The notes under the pieces: generated by a model | The model's database searches: none | What the model saw: the letters and a program-made list of their open reading frames with translations, nothing else | Told to the model about the DNA's origin: nothing | Part shown: one piece after another, positions 46,101 through 59,900 of the stretch | Position numbering within the stretch: position 1 is the first letter of the stretch | Layout: the number at the start of each line of letters is the position of its first letter | Origin: Kuschelorhynchus macadamiae | Taxonomy: Eukaryota; Arthropoda; Insecta; Coleoptera; Curculionidae | Direction: 5' to 3' | Assembly (NCBI GenBank): GCA_030620095.1 | Contig: JAUTXW010000109.1 | Coordinates: 595,501-659,500, forward strand | DNA length: 64,000 nt | Made by a program: the position numbers and the translations under genes

Positions 46101-46500
46101 AGTAAGCAGAATTTTCAGGTAAAGCAAAATACTATTATGGCACACTCGTCTTCAGTCTCAGTCCCAACCTTAAGTTATTTCAAAACCTCCGCAAAGAACT
46201 TTCTGAGGAAAACGCATTTCGGATAACTGACCTAATTATGAATTCCCACCTTCTTTCAGAGCTTCCGCGAAGTACTTTCTCAGGAAAAAGCATTCTGGGG
46301 AAAACCTCTCTATTATCTGACTAATTACTTAACCTAACGTTTATGCTGCCATAATGAGCCTCATTTGATATTATTTGCTTAAAGATCTCATAGTAGGAAG
46401 GAGATGCGCGCTCCATTGTTATGTGAAACATGATCAAGAACTACACCCCCCGACAAACAGGTGAGTTTAAGGGTAAGGAATACTCTTTTACTCTAAGGGA
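43170..46500. other. Intergenic stretch, mostly unassigned
   Basis: Contains a short block at 43400-43480 (CTAGCTGGCCCGGCAGACCT then TTGTTCTGCC) that looks like a dispersed arthropod repeat, and several open frames of 80-112 codons (44109-44447 and 44573-44866 minus; 45366-45641 plus) with no recognisable domain or splice context. I do not support a gene here. Confidence 0.4.
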
Positions 46501-46505
46501 ATACC

Positions 46506-46862
46506 GTCGTGGTATTAGCCAGCAGAGTAGCTGTTTCTGTGATTCTATTTTGTGCCTGTGGATGGATTGATGGTATGCTTGCTGCGATGTAGGGCATGTT
46601 CCAGATAGGGATAATAATTTTTTTTTATTATCACGTTGGAGTAACGTGGAATAAAAATATCTTAACATTATTGCTTCCAACGAAAGTCAAGAGTCAACAG
46701 TATATTTCAATGTCAGTCGTGGTATTAGCCAGCGGAGTAGCTGTTTCTGTGATTCGGTTGACGACCTGATGATCTTTAAAAAGTGCGAAATTGCAATCGT
46801 CGTTTGACTAAAATGGATCATTGTGTCTGCTACTTCGTAGGATATGTTCCAGATAGGGACCA
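46506..46862 (+). repeat. Two tandem units of about 208 bp
   Basis: GTCGTGGTATTAGCCAGC then GAGTAGCTGTTTCTGTGATTC occurs at about 46507 and again at about 46715. Each is followed by a diverged middle and then CATGTTCCAGATAGGGA or ATATGTTCCAGATAGGGA. Could be part of an LTR or of another element; no termini were identified. Confidence 0.75.
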
Positions 46863-46869
46863 TAGTATC

Positions 46870-48370
46870 CTTGTTATGACGTAGTTTTCCTCACATTAAA
46901 TAATAAAATCCACTTACGATGTTTTGTCAAGAAGAAAATTTTTAAAGCTCTTAAACCCTGAAATCCACATAATCACATGAAAAATGGAAATTTTGAACCG
47001 TTAAAAAATAATCGAGATATAGGTTTGTGTGCATTCTAAATGGGACGGCCGGTTCAATAAATTGTATTGTTTTTATAAAATTGCTAAATGATTCACCCCG
47101 TTTTATTAAACGTTACATAAAAAATATCAAATGTCATCAAAATTTCGTTTAGTTTCACTTTATGCTTTTATTTAACAGGTAAAAATTTTATTATTAAGGT
47201 TATATTAAATTATAAATTTTTCTTTTGATAAAATTGCTTAATGATCCATCTTTATTTGTTAAAAGTTTATTTAAAACTTTCAACTATCATCAAAATTTCC
47301 CAAAAAGAACTATTTAATTCAAACAGACATTAATCGTATCAGACCTAGAAGTTTACTTGCTTTGTTTTCGAAAATTGCAAAAAATGATAAATCAAAATAT
47401 ATTTTAAAAAATTGCTGTATGTTTTATACATGTAAAGAATATAGTATACATGTAAAGAATATAGTAGGCCCAAAATAAGCCTTTTAGATTTTCTGCCCTA
47501 TTACATTCATCTGACATGCAATTTTGACGTACCTTATCGATTCGCATTGTCAAATTCTGGTTTGCCCATCAGTTTAAATTTCGCGTTCCTCATGGGCATA
47601 AAATGCCCGACCGTGTCTTCCATTTTTTGTTTCATTCATCTTAATATAGGCCGTAAATTCCATGGACAATAAAAATTCATGTTTAACAGGGTAAGTACCT
47701 ATTTTTTTACGATTCAGACAAAACAGGCAAGAGACAGATCGCTATCTTTTTAATACGTTCAGTCATAAACTTTTTATACAGTTTATGATATCCCTTGCAC
47801 AAATTGTAATGGTGTTTATATATTGGTCAATATACAATCATAAATTATATATAAAGAAACTCCCATATTAAAAACAGAACAGCATAAAGAAAAAAGGGAA
47901 AAGCAGATATTCAAAAGTTAAGCAAAATTTATAATAATATACTATAGGTAAATTATCCATTAAGAACCTATCCTTGTCTTTTTCTTGGTAAACTTTTTAC
48001 TGAAAATAAGAAGAATAAAAATTATTACCTTTATAAAAATAATTGATTTTAAATTTAATAATTTAAAAAAAATAAAATTAAATAGAAATTTAATTAAAAA
48101 AAATAAACAAAACTGTGGAAGCAACAGAATTTGAACCCGGTACCTCGCACAACTGATATGCTATCCATTAATTTTAATTTCTCGCACCAAACCCTCGGCA
48201 CTACCTAATCTGGGAATTCAATCAAGGTCATCGAATTTTGGTCCTGGACGGAATAATCATTCTACAAAATGAATTTTAACCTCCATGTGCATGTATGATG
48301 TTGTTTGGTGTATCCAAATAATGTTATTCGTTTTTTATATGTAATTGACGTGACTATATGACATGATGAA
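46870..48370. other. Intergenic stretch with one small tandem duplication
   Basis: AT-rich, no exon seen. At 47426-47466 the 20-mer TATACATGTAAAGAATATAG is duplicated in tandem. Near 48135 a TTTGAACCCGGTACC-type motif resembles a tRNA B box but lacks a matching A box. Confidence 0.4.
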
Positions 48371-48377
48371 GGACCCT

Positions 48378-49428
48378 GTCACGGCCGACTCTAGATAAGG
48401 CAATGAAGAACAATCTGGCAACAGCACGGTGGGTCCACTTTTACTTATAATGGATACCTTACGTACTAGGTAACTTAACTTGGTACTTACCTACGTAATA
48501 TTAAATCTACACAAGGTATACCTAGGATAGGTTTGTGATGAAAGTATAAAAAATGCATCCCATAATTAAAAAGAACAGCTTGGCTTGTAGACTCGGCATG
48601 CTCTACACACCAACTTATCCCACCACCGCCTAGGTGCCATTTCTTTATTTATATAAGCAAGCTAATTTAGTTACTGTAGAGAGTATTAAGACACAATGGA
48701 ACAACAGGTGGAAACGTATTCGGCTTAAGCCTGGTTTTTGTAGAAACTGTTTGCAAATTCCCATCTAGCAATAAATTATTGGCCTCTAGAATATAATAAT
48801 ATTTTCCAAAAACTATAAGTAGCAAATTATAGAATAATGTGAAGGGATCTAATCAGTTCCTGGTTCCTGGAATTGGTTTCGACCATTTGGCTTTTAGAAT
48901 TTCGTCTTTTGGGAAACTAAAAGCAGAGACAAGTACCCCTCCTGCTTTTAACGTACTATTATAATTGGATTTATATTCTGGGACACAGCAGCCTTTAGCA
49001 AGCGTTTTGACACAAATATTATAATTTGGATACATTCAAAAACAATCCTATTTGTTTGTTGGGTTATAATAATAACCGTATGAATTATTTTACCCGAGAC
49101 TTTACCACCTTCTTATTAGTTCATTATATTATCAAAACAATATAACATAATAAAATTAACTACAAGTCGGCCATGTATCGCATGTTATATTTAATTAAAA
49201 AGAAATATTCCAAAAACCCGTTTTCGCTAACACTTGCAGCAGTCTTTGTATTGATACTTGGCACAGATTTTTTTTGTTATACAAACGAAAATATATCCAC
49301 AAAGAAACTTATTCCTTCTTCTGTGTAAGTAAACAATTGCGAGAATCGCCATTTCCATACTCTTCCAAACCCCCAAGCATGGTTGCCCGATTTACTACTT
49401 TATAGCCAGATCTGGAGTCGGCCGTGAC
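48378..49428. mobile_element. Second THAP-bearing TIR element
   Basis: The left end GTCACGGCCGACTCTAGAT and the right end, inverted, GTCACGGCCGACTCCAGAT form terminal repeats that continue, diverged, to a GGCAAC block about 48 bp in. A possible CCT flank is present on both sides. Inside, on the minus strand, is a THAP-domain fragment. The TIR is unlike that of the THAP element at 14562-16209, so these are two families. Confidence 0.8.
48660..49035 (-). pseudogene. THAP-domain fragment of a transposase
   Basis: The minus-strand frame from 49035 has the THAP start CCVPEYKSNYNST, where families normally have C-x2-4-C (PGC is here PEY, so one zinc ligand is lost), then VSAFSFPKDEILKAKW with the conserved FPKD and W, and a PIPGTRN segment before a stop. 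Beyond the stop, the same frame resembles the end of a THAP region (TRLKPNTFPPVVP, matching the usual RLKP.A.P.IFP). No catalytic part follows inside the 1.05-kb element. Confidence 0.75.
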
Positions 49429-49429
49429 C

Positions 49430-50250
49430 CTGTATATCTGATGACAGTTGGCATTGATAATTAAGAATACAACTTACAAAAATTGTGCTGCGTTATTCTA
49501 GCTTCGACAATTTTTGAAATAAAAGCGAGACCACGATAGTTGCTATAATATACCCAACCTGATGAGAATATGTGACAGAAATTTGGTTCTCTGTTTTCCA
49601 AAGATCTTTATTTTGGATTTGATATACTATCCTGTTAATTTGTTTTTGTTTATATAAATATAAACAAAATGAACTTGTTTTCACCTTAGAAAATTCGATA
49701 GTCTGTTTTGTTTAATGCGTTTTGGTCAATAAATAGGCGTTTGTTTTTGAACTAAGATTATCTATGTTAAATTAAAAATATCCCTTTTTATCGTTATTCA
49801 TGTCTCCTCAGGAATAGTCTAATAGTTTTTGGAATCTAAAGTCAGCTGCCGGCGGCAAGGTGCCTAAAAGCCAGTAATTGGGCTGTCCACATTGCAGTGG
49901 CGTGCCGAGTTTTTAGGGAGGCTGGTTCAAGCAAAACTAAAAAATAATAAAAAACAAAGAGTACAAGAATCGTTTTCTTTGGCGGTAGGCTAGACTTTTT
50001 TGTTTTTATATCGACTAGATTGAGCTAAGGTTACATGAAGGATAAGAAATAATTGGAATGCAGAACACAGTTCTGGTATAAAAAATAAAGAGTACCAAAC
50101 ATGGCTCACTTCGTGACTTGACCAACATGCCTCAGATAGTGTTTAACCTTGGCTTTTTTTCTTATAGTTGGAAGTAAGCTAAAAGAGTTATACTGAAGAA
50201 AAGGTGAAAATTCTTTACTCTGCAAAATCTATTATTTTGCTTCTAAACAT
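49430..50250. other. Intergenic stretch, one isolated hAT-like end
   Basis: CAGTGGCGTGCCGAG at about 49895 resembles the terminal repeat of the hAT element at 3553, but no partner end was found. Nothing else assignable. Confidence 0.35.
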
Positions 50251-50580
50251 GCAAACATGGGGAACATTTTTGAGAAAGTCATCTTGCACCATCTCCAGAT
50301 GTTTGTTTGTGGAAGATCATCACGCTCTTCCACCAGAGCAATTTAGTCTAATAAAGGTTTGAATACATACAACAAGCATGCAGATTGTCGTCTGAAATAC
50401 TCTTGCTTTTTAATAAAATACAGCATTTGACAAGGTCTAGCATAACGCCTTTATTCTTAAACTGGTCTTGGGATGTCCGAATTTTGGAGTCCGACTTCCA
50501 CTCGCCGTCTTGTCCTTCAATCCTTTTTAACATTTTTACCCATGATATTCCAAATTTCAGACAGTTTCAATAAAAAGAAT
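50250..50580 (+). mobile_element. LINE fragment (reverse transcriptase)
   Basis: Plus-strand pieces NIFEKVILHHL, then a short broken part that in relatives reads like LPPEQF, then LSSEILLLFNKIQHL, ESDFHSPSCPS and ILFNIFTHDIPNF, the usual order in Jockey-type polymerases, but with the catalytic core deleted. Frames change at least twice. Confidence 0.6.
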
Positions 50581-50970
50581 TCCGTTAAAAGGGCAACCTT
50601 ACAAACTTGAGATAAGCTTTAAAGCTTCCCAATAAATTTTACATATTTACAGACATTTACAGATTTCAACAGCTGGTTATAAGTAATAGGCTGACTCAAA
50701 GAAAAAGGGAGATCTCAAGAGAGTTATAATAAGATTGAAAAAATATTGACTTCTAGTAATAGTTCTTAGAACAAGGAAGATATAGATTTTTAAGAAAAAT
50801 ATATAAACAGTTCACCATAATTTTTTAGGGACCCACATGCACTTGGCATATTCAAAACAATTTTTTTGGTAAGTAAGTAAAATATTTTATTACTTAGTGC
50901 CTATTATTTTGTTAAAAAAATTATAAAACTAATTAAATGTATTTTATAGCTTATATTAAACTGTTTTCAG

Positions 50971-53900
50971 TTTTTAAAAAATCATAACTTTCCAAAAACT
51001 GCTGATATTCTTCGGGAAGAATGGGGACTTGGCGACCATGATATTGAAAAGGTGGCAAACAAGTCTCTTCTTTTGACTAGATGTAAATGTTCAAAAAGCC
51101 AAGCTAACCAGACAGATACTAAAAAGGGGTTAAGGAGCCAACACAACTGGCTGGAGGGCACGTTTCAAGGAGAAACTTTTCAGCTGAAGCCAGATGATAC
51201 TCGGGTTTTTTACATTTGCGACCACTGCTATCAACAAAGAAATAAAGATAATCATGAAAGGTATGCCTTATACAGCATGTCCTTGGATGTGGGTAACATA
51301 TGGACAACTTTTTTATTTGTCATTTTTGGCGAGAAAGTTATTCTTCATAAAAAGTTTTGCTTGTAGGGAAAAATAAGGTTGATTTAAAAAAGTGTATCAT
51401 TTTATATACAGAATGCGAAATAAGTACTAACATAGATGTTTCCAAAACAAAAATAAATATGAAATTCCAACTTTTGAGAAAGCTAAATTAAAGGCCCTGC
51501 AAATGCAAGTCAAAAATTCTTTAAACGTTTTTTGTTAAAAGAAAAAAAATATATTGCTAATTAACTTAGATTATACTAAAAGCTTCTAAAAGATTTTTGA
51601 TTGTATTTGCAGCCTTTTTAATTTAGTTGTCTCAAAAGTCACAATTTCATTTTTTTTGCAAACTTCTATTTTTGTAATTACTTCATACCCTCTATATAAA
51701 ATGACATTCATTTTAAATTAATCTTATTTCTCAGATAAGCAAAACTTTTTATGAAGAATAACTTTTTCGCCTAAAATATCATATTACCCATTTTCGACTT
51801 ATTGGTTATAGAATTACCTAAAAACTACACCTACAACACAAAAAAAATCTTTAATTACTTTTTATCTCATATTTTTATGCTTTCCAATCACTATCTTAGA
51901 TATTTTCATTTCCCAATATTTTTTTGATTTAGATACTTGTTTTTGCGTGTTTTTGTGCAACTTTTTTGCTGCCAAACTTATTTTTTTAAAAAGCAAATTT
52001 TTTTATGAAGAATAACTTTTTCGCCTAGAATCACAAATTACACAAAATGTATCCATATGTTACCTAAATCCACGCACACGTAGTATACATATTTATCTCA
52101 TTGCAACTTAACTGGATTGTCTTTATATGACTATTCTTAAAAAATTAGGTCTCTAGTCGACTATTGATGAGAGTGAACCCAGTCACAGAGCAACTAAAAT
52201 AGGATCTTATCTTGCTTGTAACACAGTGTTACTTAGCTTCTTATTGTAAAGGATTTGGCATGCAAATTCACAGCTATTAGTTTAATTACGATACTTTTTA
52301 AATTTAATGTCGGTGTTTTATTTGATAATTTTTACCATTATTTCAACTTACGATATGTAAGAGGCTATGGCTAAATGTATTTAGACTGGCCGCCGCAGTT
52401 AAGTCCAATTTGAAGGTACCTGTACCTGTTTACAATTATGCTTACTATTACACAAAATCACAATTTAGTTACAATACCTACACCATTTAAATAAATTATT
52501 AAATCCTCGGAATCAGAAGTTCTTTTAACCTAGTTCCTATCGGTTGTAACAGGATTTTCGCTGGTGTAATCACATCTCTTAAAATGTCACGGTAGCCGCT
52601 AAGAAACTGGGTTTTCTCTTTCGTGTACATATACCATTTACATTTTGTTCTCATATACATAAAGGGTGCAGCATGGCCATCAACCCTTATTTTTGACGAT
52701 GCAAGTCTAAGGAAGAGCTGTTCGCCTGAATACTGAACCAAACATCACTGAATCTTCATCGAATTGGAAGCGATCTGTCTCTGTTTTGTTTTATAATTAC
52801 TGTAATCAATTTTGTTCTCTGACGCGATATGAACCATTATGCCTTCTTTAACCATACCGGTTGGGCATTCAACCTGCATGCTTCCGTTTACCATCCTACA
52901 ACAAAAACCAAGGACCCCTTACTTTGGTCGCTTCTTTATTGCCAAAGTGTTCCGACTGTGAAATCTCTCTCCACCAACAAAGATCTTTCTCTTTTCCCCT
53001 AATGTGCAAAATCCCGCACCAGTTAGCCTGCTTTACAATCTAGTTGCGTTATTTACCTAACTTAACTTAAATAACAAATTTAGAATTGAAGTTGTGCAAA
53101 ATAATGTTTGGGCAAACATTTAATAGTTCTAAAAATCTTTTATTACAGAAAACAGGTACATGAAAAATGTGAGAGAAGAAATGGCGATCGAACATCCAGT
53201 CCACGTACTCCAAGCAATACAAAGAATGAAGCGCCAGACTTAAAACATCAATTCAACCAACTTCAAGATGAACACAAAAAACTAATAGGTAAGCATTTCA
53301 TTTAGTAGTATTTTGCCAGATAGTAAGCAGATAAAATTTTACGTAATTAGTCGTTGTTATTTAAATAAAGTTGGTTAACTAGTTGATTTAAAGAAACTAG
53401 GAACAGGATTTGTTTAGACATAGGAACCAATAACAGTACGGATATGTTCTGTGATTTTTTCCAGATGTATATGATAACTGTTGGACTATACACATATTTT
53501 AGAAATCAGAAATATATATCATTTAATTAGATTTTTTTTTAGTTTTGAAAATAACAAAGCCAATAGTCGTTTTTGCTTTCTCTTATTATAAAAGGTAAAA
53601 AAAAATTGCACTTCTTTTAATCAAATGTCCAGGACTCATATGAGGTGGATTTTAAAAATTGAAAAAAAAGTCTGTCGGGTGCGTAAATAATTTTTGTCAG
53701 AACAATTTAAAATTTGGAATAAATTATGAAGATGACAAAGTTTGTGAATTCGGCTGTAGCAATGAACTATTAGCGCACTGAACTATTAAAACAAAAAACT
53801 CCTAGTGCTTAAAGTTGGTATTTTAATATAGTAAAAGACACGCTAAAACATACTATAGTACGCAACACTTTACTTCAGATAGGTACCCGGTATCTAGTAT

Positions 53901-56900
53901 AAAAATAAAACTACATCTGAATCTTTCGTATACCGAAGAAAGTATCTACTCCGATGTCATGTTTACACCACTAACCTATTTATTATTTTGTTACAATTAA
54001 GTTTATTTGGTAAACAAAATTTGGTATGAAATATATGTTAGAACTTTTGGCACAGTACGTGAAATGTATTCTACTTTTCGAAATTCACCCATTTTTACCG
54101 CCCCTAAAAGCATTTGAGGAGATATTTGCAAATTTCGTCAGTTTGTCAGGTCTTTTCAAAATGTTTATCCTGACATCACATCAGCAAGGCGGGAGTTTTT
54201 TAAAAACGAAACATGCATTTTTTTTTCAAACTCGTTTCTACCTAATTTCTTACCCTAGAACCAGAAAATGTAAATCTTTGTTTTGCAGCAAAAATATATC
54301 CGATCGCGATGAATTTTGTGCTAATTTTTAAACGGTATGAAATATTGGATAATAGTAAGAAACCGAAAAGGTAGAGAACAGAATGGAGATTCTGGTTTTC
54401 GAAGTAAAAGCATTCAATGACTAGGTTTTAAAAAAAGTTTGGGAGGTTAAAAGGGACAACACTCCTAAAAAAGTAGCATTCTGTATATTCTTATAAAATG
54501 TATTATAGCCATTTCATAGTCATTGGTCACAGTAGACCCGGAGCTAAATTTAAATAAATTGTCTTTAGAAGTGTAAAAGGTGTATTATAAAAACAAAAAA
54601 AAGGAAAAACTTTTACACCCTGTATATTAAAAATGGAGCGCTTTAGACTACATGTTTATAGAAACTTTTCTTCTTATTTTTATGTGTCGAATGTGATCCG
54701 AAGTTTAGACCCTGTATTTTTGAAACACCCTGTATATTTAGAATAGCCAAATTTACACTCACGGGGTAGGGACTAACCTTTTGATGCCTAGGTACATGAC
54801 TATTAGACACATTACCCTCCTTTGCATTCGTAGCCGGCTAGAAAAGATCAACCCTGAATCTAACAATTGCTCATAATATTATTATTTTAGCTGTAACATC
54901 TGAGCTGACTACAGTATTACAAACAAATATCATTGGTCAAACGAAGAGTATCAATGGAGTTTTAGAGCAGTGTAAAACCATTTACCCATCCTTATTTGAG
55001 GGTGACAGTCCACATGTGCCAATTTTAAAACTTGGTGATAGAGAAGATCTTCATGAAAATATGATTAGTGATCTACGTATGGATGTTACACGTTCTGAAG
55101 AATATAAAACTGACACTGTTAAGATAAAAATTGCTAGGTAACTATATTTCTAGGTACTTAGAGTAAAAGTGCATCGTTTTAAATGTATCTTAAAAAGAAT
55201 GTGATAGTAACTGGACCAACAATGGTTGGTAAAATTGCCAAAACTCATTTACAATAATATCAAAAATATATACGTACACTGCGTTCATACTACGTTTGTC
55301 TCTACAGCTTATTTTTTTTTCAAATTCAAAAATTGTATCATATATTTTTATTTTATTTAGAGCGACTCAATGTTCTGATTCTCCTGAACACCATTCAATT
55401 AAATCTCCAAGTCTCAATAAGGAACGGCTTAGTACTGCATCACCATTAATGACCCCTTTAACTCCTGAAACCGTTCGTGGAATGATGGAAGCTATCCTTG
55501 AAAGAGTTTTTGAGCTAGAAAAGTAAGTTTATAAATTACGGGGTTCATTCGAAAAAGTTTTAAAGGAAAATCGTCTAATGGCCTAGTGGGCATTGTACTG
55601 TTAATTGTCATAGGTGTAAGAGTGCCGAAACGGGTAAAAAATCTCCGATGCTAAATAAAGATGATATCGAGAAAATTGTCACAGACGTCCTTAATGAAGG
55701 CTGCAGGTCACCCCCAAACTGTGGAGCAGGCGAAGGGGAAATTTTTAAGATGGACTCCGATTCTATATTAAGGTACTTGTCATTTCTAAACCAATCTAGT
55801 TAACGCTATTTAATATAAAGTGACGGCAAATACATAGAGATAGACAAATACGCCATCAATATGTAAATATTATTTTCTTGGTTCATTGGTTCTTTTCATG
55901 TCATTCCTATCATTCATCTGTCGTTTGTAAAATCAGCGTCAGTATATGTCCTTTCTATTTAAATTCAGAAAAACGTATTTCAAGTTGCTAGAACTTTTTA
56001 AGTAATGAAAGATCCGCTTCACAACTTTCTAATACTTGGATTTTACATATTATTATATATCTGCTTGGAAAATTTACAAAAAAATACATGAACGAGAAAC
56101 GTTGGACACGTAAACACACTACAGCTTCTGTCTAAAGTTTACCTTCTGCATGTTCTCTAAATTTTCCAGGACTTCAACCAGGATTTTATTCTTGCATATT
56201 TTTAAGCACTTCGTAAATATACTGTTTTTGATTTATCGTTATGCCAATGCATATTTTAAATACGTTAGAAGCATTTCCAAATGTTTTTACAAAATATTTC
56301 TTTATGTGACACAATACATATTGAATATCTATTCGACTGACATTTATTACTAATTCTTATCTATATACAGGAATTAAGAAAGTTTTGGTTGGCATACCTG
56401 GATATATTTACACATACACAAATTATTCTTATTTGCAACATTGCCAAACTTCTCACTCCGTTGCCGAGGCGCAGTTTACAAACACAGATTGGACTACCAA
56501 AGTCTCAGGTTATAATTTATTTAAAGAGGTCTCCACGCAAAAAGACCGTTTTTTTCTTTTTGTAGAAAAAACCAATATAGATTTTATAGAGTCGATTTTT
56601 CAACAAGACCAAACATTTCCTCATACTCAACTACCGGCTGTTACGTAATCCCTGACAGCCAACCTTGCTTTATATTATTTATTATAAGTTACAAAATTAT
56701 AAGCTATTGTATTAAAAAAAAACATTATTCCAGTTCCTGTCATTTAACCTTCTTCCACGTTTACTTCTTCTATATTTCCGTAAGTTTTGTCTAGTACGCA
56801 TTTTTGTGTGTATGTTTCGATTCTGGCTTCCATTATGGTTTTTGATCATATTCGGATGTTTCATTGTCATAAATCTTAATTCTAGTGTTTTTTTTGCAGA

Positions 56901-59900
56901 GCCATATTTTTCAGAATTTTCGCTTGTATCGGCACAGTTTTCATTATTCCCACTTATATCATAATAACTTAATAAAAACACGAGTGCGTTCCACTAGCAG
57001 ATTAAAAAATAACCTACTTTCGAAAAGAAAAAATTATTTCCGGTGTAAAAGATAAAGAAACACAAGAGCAGCAACAAGTTAAAGTATTTATTTTCAAACA
57101 ACGGTAATATTGGAGCAATAAATTATTTGTGTTTATCGAACAATTGAAGTAATATGTACAATTTTCAAAATGGATTGGGATGTCTGATATCTTTGTCTAT
57201 TCAGTAAGCGTATTGAAGGTATGCTGGCCATTTGGTGTGCACTAGAGCCATAAAAAAAACACACACACACAAGATGTTAACAGGTAGAACTGGATTTTTC
57301 TTGAAGTTTTTCATTTAATTTGGTCAGTTTAAATTTCCAATGTGTGTTATCATTTCTTTTCCTTTAATACTTGAATAATGTTCTGTATCCATCTGCAAGT
57401 AAGGCTTGATAGAATTAGGATTCTCGTCACCAGCTATTTTTTAAGCTGTTGCTCTTATACTCCAAATCTAGAGAGTAAGATTAGCAGTCAAAATTGTGGC
57501 GCAAGACTATTGATTTTTAATTAATTAAAATTTTAAATGCAAATTTCTTAAAAACGCTTGAATGTAGGTGGTTCGTTCCCATTTTCTTTCTTTTATTTTA
57601 CATTTTTATTTGGGAATTTTTATTTAAAATGAATTATAAAATTGATTAATTATAATTGGGAAATAGTTTAATATCTTAGGCTTAATTTACTTTTTCAACA
57701 TATATATTTCAATACATTAAATTTTAGACCGCCCTGGTATAATAAAATATTATTTACTTTTACACACTAAAATTTCATTTTATAATAATGTCTTGACACG
57801 CTCAATACATTTCCTATATCCTTCCTTGTCTATTCCTTTGCTTATTTGACCCTTTTTGTCCCTCTACAAATTTATGGAGATTGAACGAGATACGGAGAGA
57901 AGAGGAAAGGGAGGAAGTCAAGCATAATATTTACCGAAAACCGAACGACCAGTGTCCCGATAGTACTGACGGCACTCATTTACTAAAGTGATTTGGCTAG
58001 CCAATATTTTTTCGCGTTATTCGTACTTATAACGTGATATATAGTCGTGCCCTAAAATTACTTCGCTAAATACAGAATACTTAATTGGACAATTTGTTTC
58101 TACGGATTCCCCTTTTTCCATTCCTGAAATTATGAACCATTGAGGTAAGTTTCAGGACATTAAATAATATATATTTTATATATATAATTTACATTTAAAT
58201 ATTTAAACCAAGATCCGAAATTAGTATACAGACGCGGATATAGATCAAACCAGTGTTCCCTCAAATTCACAGTCCACAACTGGGCCTAGCGTTGGTTTTC
58301 CCGAAGATTTTCTAAAGGAAAACCCACGTAAAACCCGCACAAAAACTTTTAGTAGGCATTAATATTGGGTATATGATATATATGATATGATTTCTAAAGA
58401 TCTATTTTTCTGCATTGCTTACCGAATTATTTTTATATGAGAGCGGTAGCTCTGGATGCGGAAAATACTTTTCCACAGACAACTTAGTAGAAAAAGTTGT
58501 GCTTTTCCTATGTGGAAGATGATAAATTTATATAAAGCAAATTTCAATAAAATCTGAACTAAAACATCACAACTTGCAAATTTACTAAATACTTTAAAGG
58601 TAGGTTCATGTAACTTTTCTTTTTCAATTTCTTTAGTTTTTTCCGTAACTTTAGTAAGAACTTTTTCCTAATGGCTGACCGAGTTCACGTTCTTAATGCC
58701 TAATGGCTAATTTTATTCTAAGTAAGTGACTCCTGACAGCTTGATTTGTAAAATTAAAATATAATTAAAAAACTATAAACTTAGATATTTTACAATCCGT
58801 ACCTTGCAAAAAAAAAACAAATTACTTTGTTTAAAGCAAAAAACTCTCTTAAAACCAGAAAAGACGGTTCAAGCTTGCAAATTTGTCACTCCTAAAAATG
58901 TCAAATAGTTTTAGAGTAAAGGGTAAAAATCAATCAAATTTAATGAACAAACATTAAAACTAAGCACTAAAACAAAAGTTAAAATCTGTATATGAGCAGA
59001 TGTATTTAAAAGTTAAGGTTTAAGTTATCTTTATTATTAATACCCAAACTACAAAAAATAGGGCCCACTTTAAAGAAATGGAAAAAAAGGAAACTAGAAA
59101 ATATAGCTGTCAGCTGTATGGTAAAATTTTGTATGTAATTCTGTAGGAGTGTCATCTGGCCAAAATGAAATTATAGCCTGATATTTTTTCTTAGTAATTG
59201 CAGACGAGCCTTCTTTCCATTTATTTTGGTCCCGTTGTAGCTTTCTTCGCTTTGTCTTTCGTTCTTATTTGGACAACTATAACGAAACATCCTATCAAGT
59301 GAAATACGCAACCTCTTAAAATTTAGTTCTTGAAGCTATTTTGCCACGTTGTTCCGCATTACTTTAATGATAAGTTTCTAATACTCTTCACCATTTTTTT
59401 TATATTGTATGCTGGTTGTTTCTATTTGTTCGTAGTTTCCAGCTTTGCAAAATTGAATAAATCAATACCATATGGAATTTTTCGTTGTAATTACGGAGTT
59501 TTGGGTTCTACCTGGATGGGAAAAATATTTCCCAACCTTGGAACACTAACCATTTTTGTTGATATAAAAAAAACTTTTAGTTGATATACCCGTCCAATAC
59601 CGCTTCACTTTTTTTGCATTCACTTAGTGTCAAAGGTCACCACGAAAATACATAGAAATTCACAAAACATTAAGCTGTCATTGCAAAGATTAGTTATTCA
59701 TGGCTGCTTTGATTCCTTCTTCTGTTTTGACTTTGACTTAAGTCGAATTTCCGCGGAAAATTTTTCAGCATGTCGATTTTTTAATTATTAATAGGTCGTT
59801 AAAGATTAAACCACATTATTTTTTTATTTTCAGTCTTTTTTTATCATATATTGGTTCCTTACTGAGAGCAACATTTTTGATAATTTCGATTATGTTTCGA

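Noticed and set aside
48130..48215. tRNA-like segment with TTTGAACCCGGTACC
   Set aside because: No cloverleaf or A box could be drawn; at best an old SINE head.
52499..52741. Minus-strand frame of 80 codons with a fairly protein-like composition
   Set aside because: I recognise no family and see no splice signals or promoter; kept out of the gene list, though a protein search would be worthwhile.
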